Positions 5,672 through 7,550 of a DNA stretch of 7,550 nt are shown here, piece after piece. Under the pieces are notes generated by a model. The model ran no database searches, was not told where the DNA came from, and worked only from the letters and a program-made list of their open reading frames with translations. The DNA comes from Candidatus Cloacimonadota bacterium. Its GTDB lineage: Bacteria; Cloacimonadota; Cloacimonadia; JGIOTU-2. A program made the position numbers and the translations under genes. Every line of letters begins with the position of its first letter. Within the stretch, counting starts at the first letter, position 1. Where the stretch lies: the NCBI GenBank assembly GCA_021160355.1, contig JAGHCS010000144.1, positions 1-7,550 on the forward strand. Direction: 5' to 3'.

Positions 5672-6418
5672 ATGAAAAAACTGCCAATACTCATACTTCT
5701 TCTTGGATGTTCATGTCTTCTGAATGGGCAGAATATTTTTCTTACGGGTCTTGAACTACTCCAGAAAATAGATGAAAATGAATTTTATCAAACAATTGAG
5801 TACTCGGGTACAATGACGATCCATATAGATGATCAGTTGAGAACAAAAAAGATGATGACACAGGCAAGAAGTGAGGGGAATAAAGCGCTGGTCGAGTTCA
5901 CAAATCCCGAGGATTACGGCACGAAGTATTTGATGATTGAAGATGAGCTGTGGATATATTTTCCAAGTGAAGAGGAAGTCGTAAAGATCTCAGGGCACAT
6001 GCTTAAAGAAGGAATGATGGGGAGTGACTTTTCCTATGAAGATGCACTCGAAGCAAATAAAATCGCAGAAAAATATGAAGTTGAAATTGCCGGACAAGAT
6101 ACTTTAAATGGGCATGCGTGCTGGGTATTGAAACTCAATGCGAAAGTGAAAGATGTACCATATTACTCAAGAAAAATGTGGGTTGATCAGGAGCTTTTTA
6201 TCCCATGGAAAGAAGAGATGTATGCAAAATCCGGACGTCTGCTCAAAGAGATGAATGTGCTTGAGATCGAAAAATTCGGAACACGATATTTTCCAGTCAA
6301 ATCAGAGATGGTAAATAAATTGAGGAAGAACAGCAAAACAGTCTTTGAACTGGAGAATATTTCTTTTGATGTCAATCTTCCAGACAATATGTTCAGCTTA
6401 AGATACCTACAACATTAG
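5672..6418 (+). CDS. LolA-like outer-membrane lipoprotein-sorting family protein
   Basis: This 248-residue exported protein resembles the 'outer membrane lipoprotein-sorting' family with a LolA/LolB-like fold (COG2834-type). A half-open barrel in this fold carries lipid or acyl chains across the periplasm. Recognisable features are alternating beta-strands such as YSGTMTIHI (44-52), LWIYFPSEEEVVKI (93-106) and the family-typical GSDFSYED (117-124). The N-terminus MKKLPILILLLGCSC is an export signal. L-L-G-C (10-13) could be a lipobox, making it a lipoprotein anchored at C13. Alternatively it is cut near residue 19 and is soluble. Start choice: a GTG at 5651 would add seven residues, but AAGGAG (5661-5666) sits 5 bases before the ATG at 5672, and that start begins the signal peptide. 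It probably receives substrate from the ABC complex and passes it to the downstream barrel. Confidence 0.85.
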   Translation: MKKLPILILLLGCSCLLNGQNIFLTGLELLQKIDENEFYQTIEYSGTMTIHIDDQLRTKKMMTQARSEGNKALVEFTNPEDYGTKYLMIEDELWIYFPSEEEVVKISGHMLKEGMMGSDFSYEDALEANKIAEKYEVEIAGQDTLNGHACWVLKLNAKVKDVPYYSRKMWVDQELFIPWKEEMYAKSGRLLKEMNVLEIEKFGTRYFPVKSEMVNKLRKNSKTVFELENISFDVNLPDNMFSLRYLQH

Positions 6419-6424
6419 AATGTT

Positions 6425-7531
6425 ATGAAACAAATAATATTAATAGTAGCTTTATTACTCTTTTTTACTGTCGGACTGTACTCCGATACACAATCCGGTT
6501 TGAAGATCTGGGGTTCAAACTTTATCAATCTCAGTGGTTATCATTATCTGAACAACGAAAGTGATTCTCTCAAAATTGGCGCAATGAACACCTTCCGCTT
6601 CAATTTTCATAACAGGAATAAACGCTTTGGCAAGATTGAAGGCAATTTCGATCTTATCATTCCTTTTGGTTTTACTGCTGATCAGTTTCAAACCTTGATA
6701 GAACAGGTAGAAGCATCAGATACACTTTCAATGCCCTACTACCCACTTTTTGTGTATGGCAATACTCCGGTAATGTTGGACATCAGAAAATTGTATCTTT
6801 CTGTTTATTTGCCAATTGCAGACATCACACTGGGGAGGCAGATCATAAACTATGGTAAGGGAGTGGTTTTTTCACCAATAGATGTTTTTTCAACAGTCGA
6901 TGTAGCAAATATTAATTTTGAACGACATGGAAGTGATATCGCAGCTGTGAAAATTCCATTCTCCTTTCTTTCGGGACTGGATGCAATGACTGAATTTCCT
7001 AGAAAACACCACGAGTATTCCTCAGCGATAAGAGGTTATTTCAATACTTCGGGATTTGATATTGCAGTAAATATGATCTATAAGCATCGTGCGGAGGAAC
7101 TGATCACAGGATTATCTTTCAAAGGAGATGCATTTTTTGGAGTGTATGGAGAGCTTGTTGAACACTTTGCAAACGATTATTCTGATAAATATTTTGAAGG
7201 CATGTTCGGGCTGGATTATTCCATTGCAAACACCTATATTTTCAGAAGTGAATACTATTACAAAAATACTAACATCCAAAATGAATGGGGAAAGCATAAT
7301 CTCTTTTTATCTTTTGAGTATGTGATAAATGATCTGATGAATGTTTCCGCCCATGTGCTTGGAAATGATATTGGAAAAGACGACCAAATGGTCATATATA
7401 TGGGACAGTTTTATTATAATATTTTGCAGAATGTAAATATAATAACGTATGCCCGGTATTTTTCACAAAAAAATGAAGTGAAGACGCTTCCTGATCTGGA
7501 ATATGCAGTGAGGATCGAGGTAAAATTTTAA
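6425..7531 (+). CDS. Outer-membrane beta-barrel protein (DUF1302/porin-like)
   Basis: A 368-residue protein with a signal peptide (MKQIILIVALLLFFTVGLYS, cleavage likely near 20). Amphipathic strands then run throughout, ending in YAVRIEVKF. The terminal phenylalanine is the classical BAM-recognised end of an outer-membrane barrel. The central block ITLGRQIINYGKGVVFSPID (134-153) plus a following RHGSD matches the GRQ-x-WG-x-G-x-P-x-D pattern that I associate with DUF1302/alginate-export-like barrels, which often sit beside LolA-like proteins and lipid exporters. That assignment is by eye. Only 6 bases separate it from the previous gene and no Shine-Dalgarno is visible, so translation probably depends on ribosomes finishing the upstream gene. 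Likely role: outer-membrane acceptor or exit site for the substrate. It could instead be a general porin. Confidence 0.8.
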   Translation: MKQIILIVALLLFFTVGLYSDTQSGLKIWGSNFINLSGYHYLNNESDSLKIGAMNTFRFNFHNRNKRFGKIEGNFDLIIPFGFTADQFQTLIEQVEASDTLSMPYYPLFVYGNTPVMLDIRKLYLSVYLPIADITLGRQIINYGKGVVFSPIDVFSTVDVANINFERHGSDIAAVKIPFSFLSGLDAMTEFPRKHHEYSSAIRGYFNTSGFDIAVNMIYKHRAEELITGLSFKGDAFFGVYGELVEHFANDYSDKYFEGMFGLDYSIANTYIFRSEYYYKNTNIQNEWGKHNLFLSFEYVINDLMNVSAHVLGNDIGKDDQMVIYMGQFYYNILQNVNIITYARYFSQKNEVKTLPDLEYAVRIEVKF

Positions 7532-7550
7532 ACTTATTGTAGGACGTAGC
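7532..7550. other. Downstream end of the window, nothing recognised
   Basis: The 19 bases after the barrel gene show no hairpin or T-run, so the operon may continue or terminate beyond the window. Confidence 0.5.

Overview
The window looks like a chromosomal segment of a moderately AT-rich, diderm (Gram-negative) bacterium. The evidence is a complete inner-membrane ABC transporter followed by a periplasmic carrier-type protein and an outer-membrane beta-barrel with an aromatic C-terminus. The protein style and the 'AAACACACC... CCCTCT-loop-AGAGGG' hairpin repeats remind me of the Cloacimonadota/Marinimicrobia/FCB-type lineages. That is only an impression; no marker gene is present to fix the taxonomy.

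Layout. Positions 1-140 hold no gene I can support. Positions ~141-188 and ~1583-1634 are two inverted copies of a double-hairpin repeat. Between them lies one apparently intact IS481-family insertion sequence (~189-1582). Its transposase is read leftwards (300-1499), and each end is built from two copies of a GCATAGGTnACA motif. A perfect 20-bp-arm palindrome covers the transposase stop codon and is probably its terminator. Positions 1640-1781 hold a hairpin-forming stretch, an A-rich tract, a -35/-10 promoter, a perfect 15-bp TetR-type operator and a ribosome binding site.

Positions 1782-7531 are one tight rightward operon of six genes: a TetR-family repressor, a LolD/MacB-type ABC ATPase, two different FtsX-fold permeases of the LolC/LolE/MacB type, a LolA-like protein of the outer-membrane lipoprotein-sorting kind, and an outer-membrane beta-barrel. 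Adjacent genes overlap by 17 bp or are separated by 0-13 bp, so co-transcription and coupled translation are very likely.

How the genes may work together (inference). The ATPase would power a heteromeric permease pair that extracts a hydrophobic substrate, such as a lipid or lipoprotein, from the outer leaflet of the inner membrane. The LolA-like protein would carry it across the periplasm, and the barrel would receive, insert or export it. The TetR protein, bound to the palindrome just downstream of the promoter, would repress the whole unit until a ligand releases it. No MacA-type adaptor or TolC-type channel gene lies in the operon, so this resembles a dedicated Lol-like trans-envelope shuttle more than a MacAB-TolC pump. 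This operon is the most interesting content of the window.
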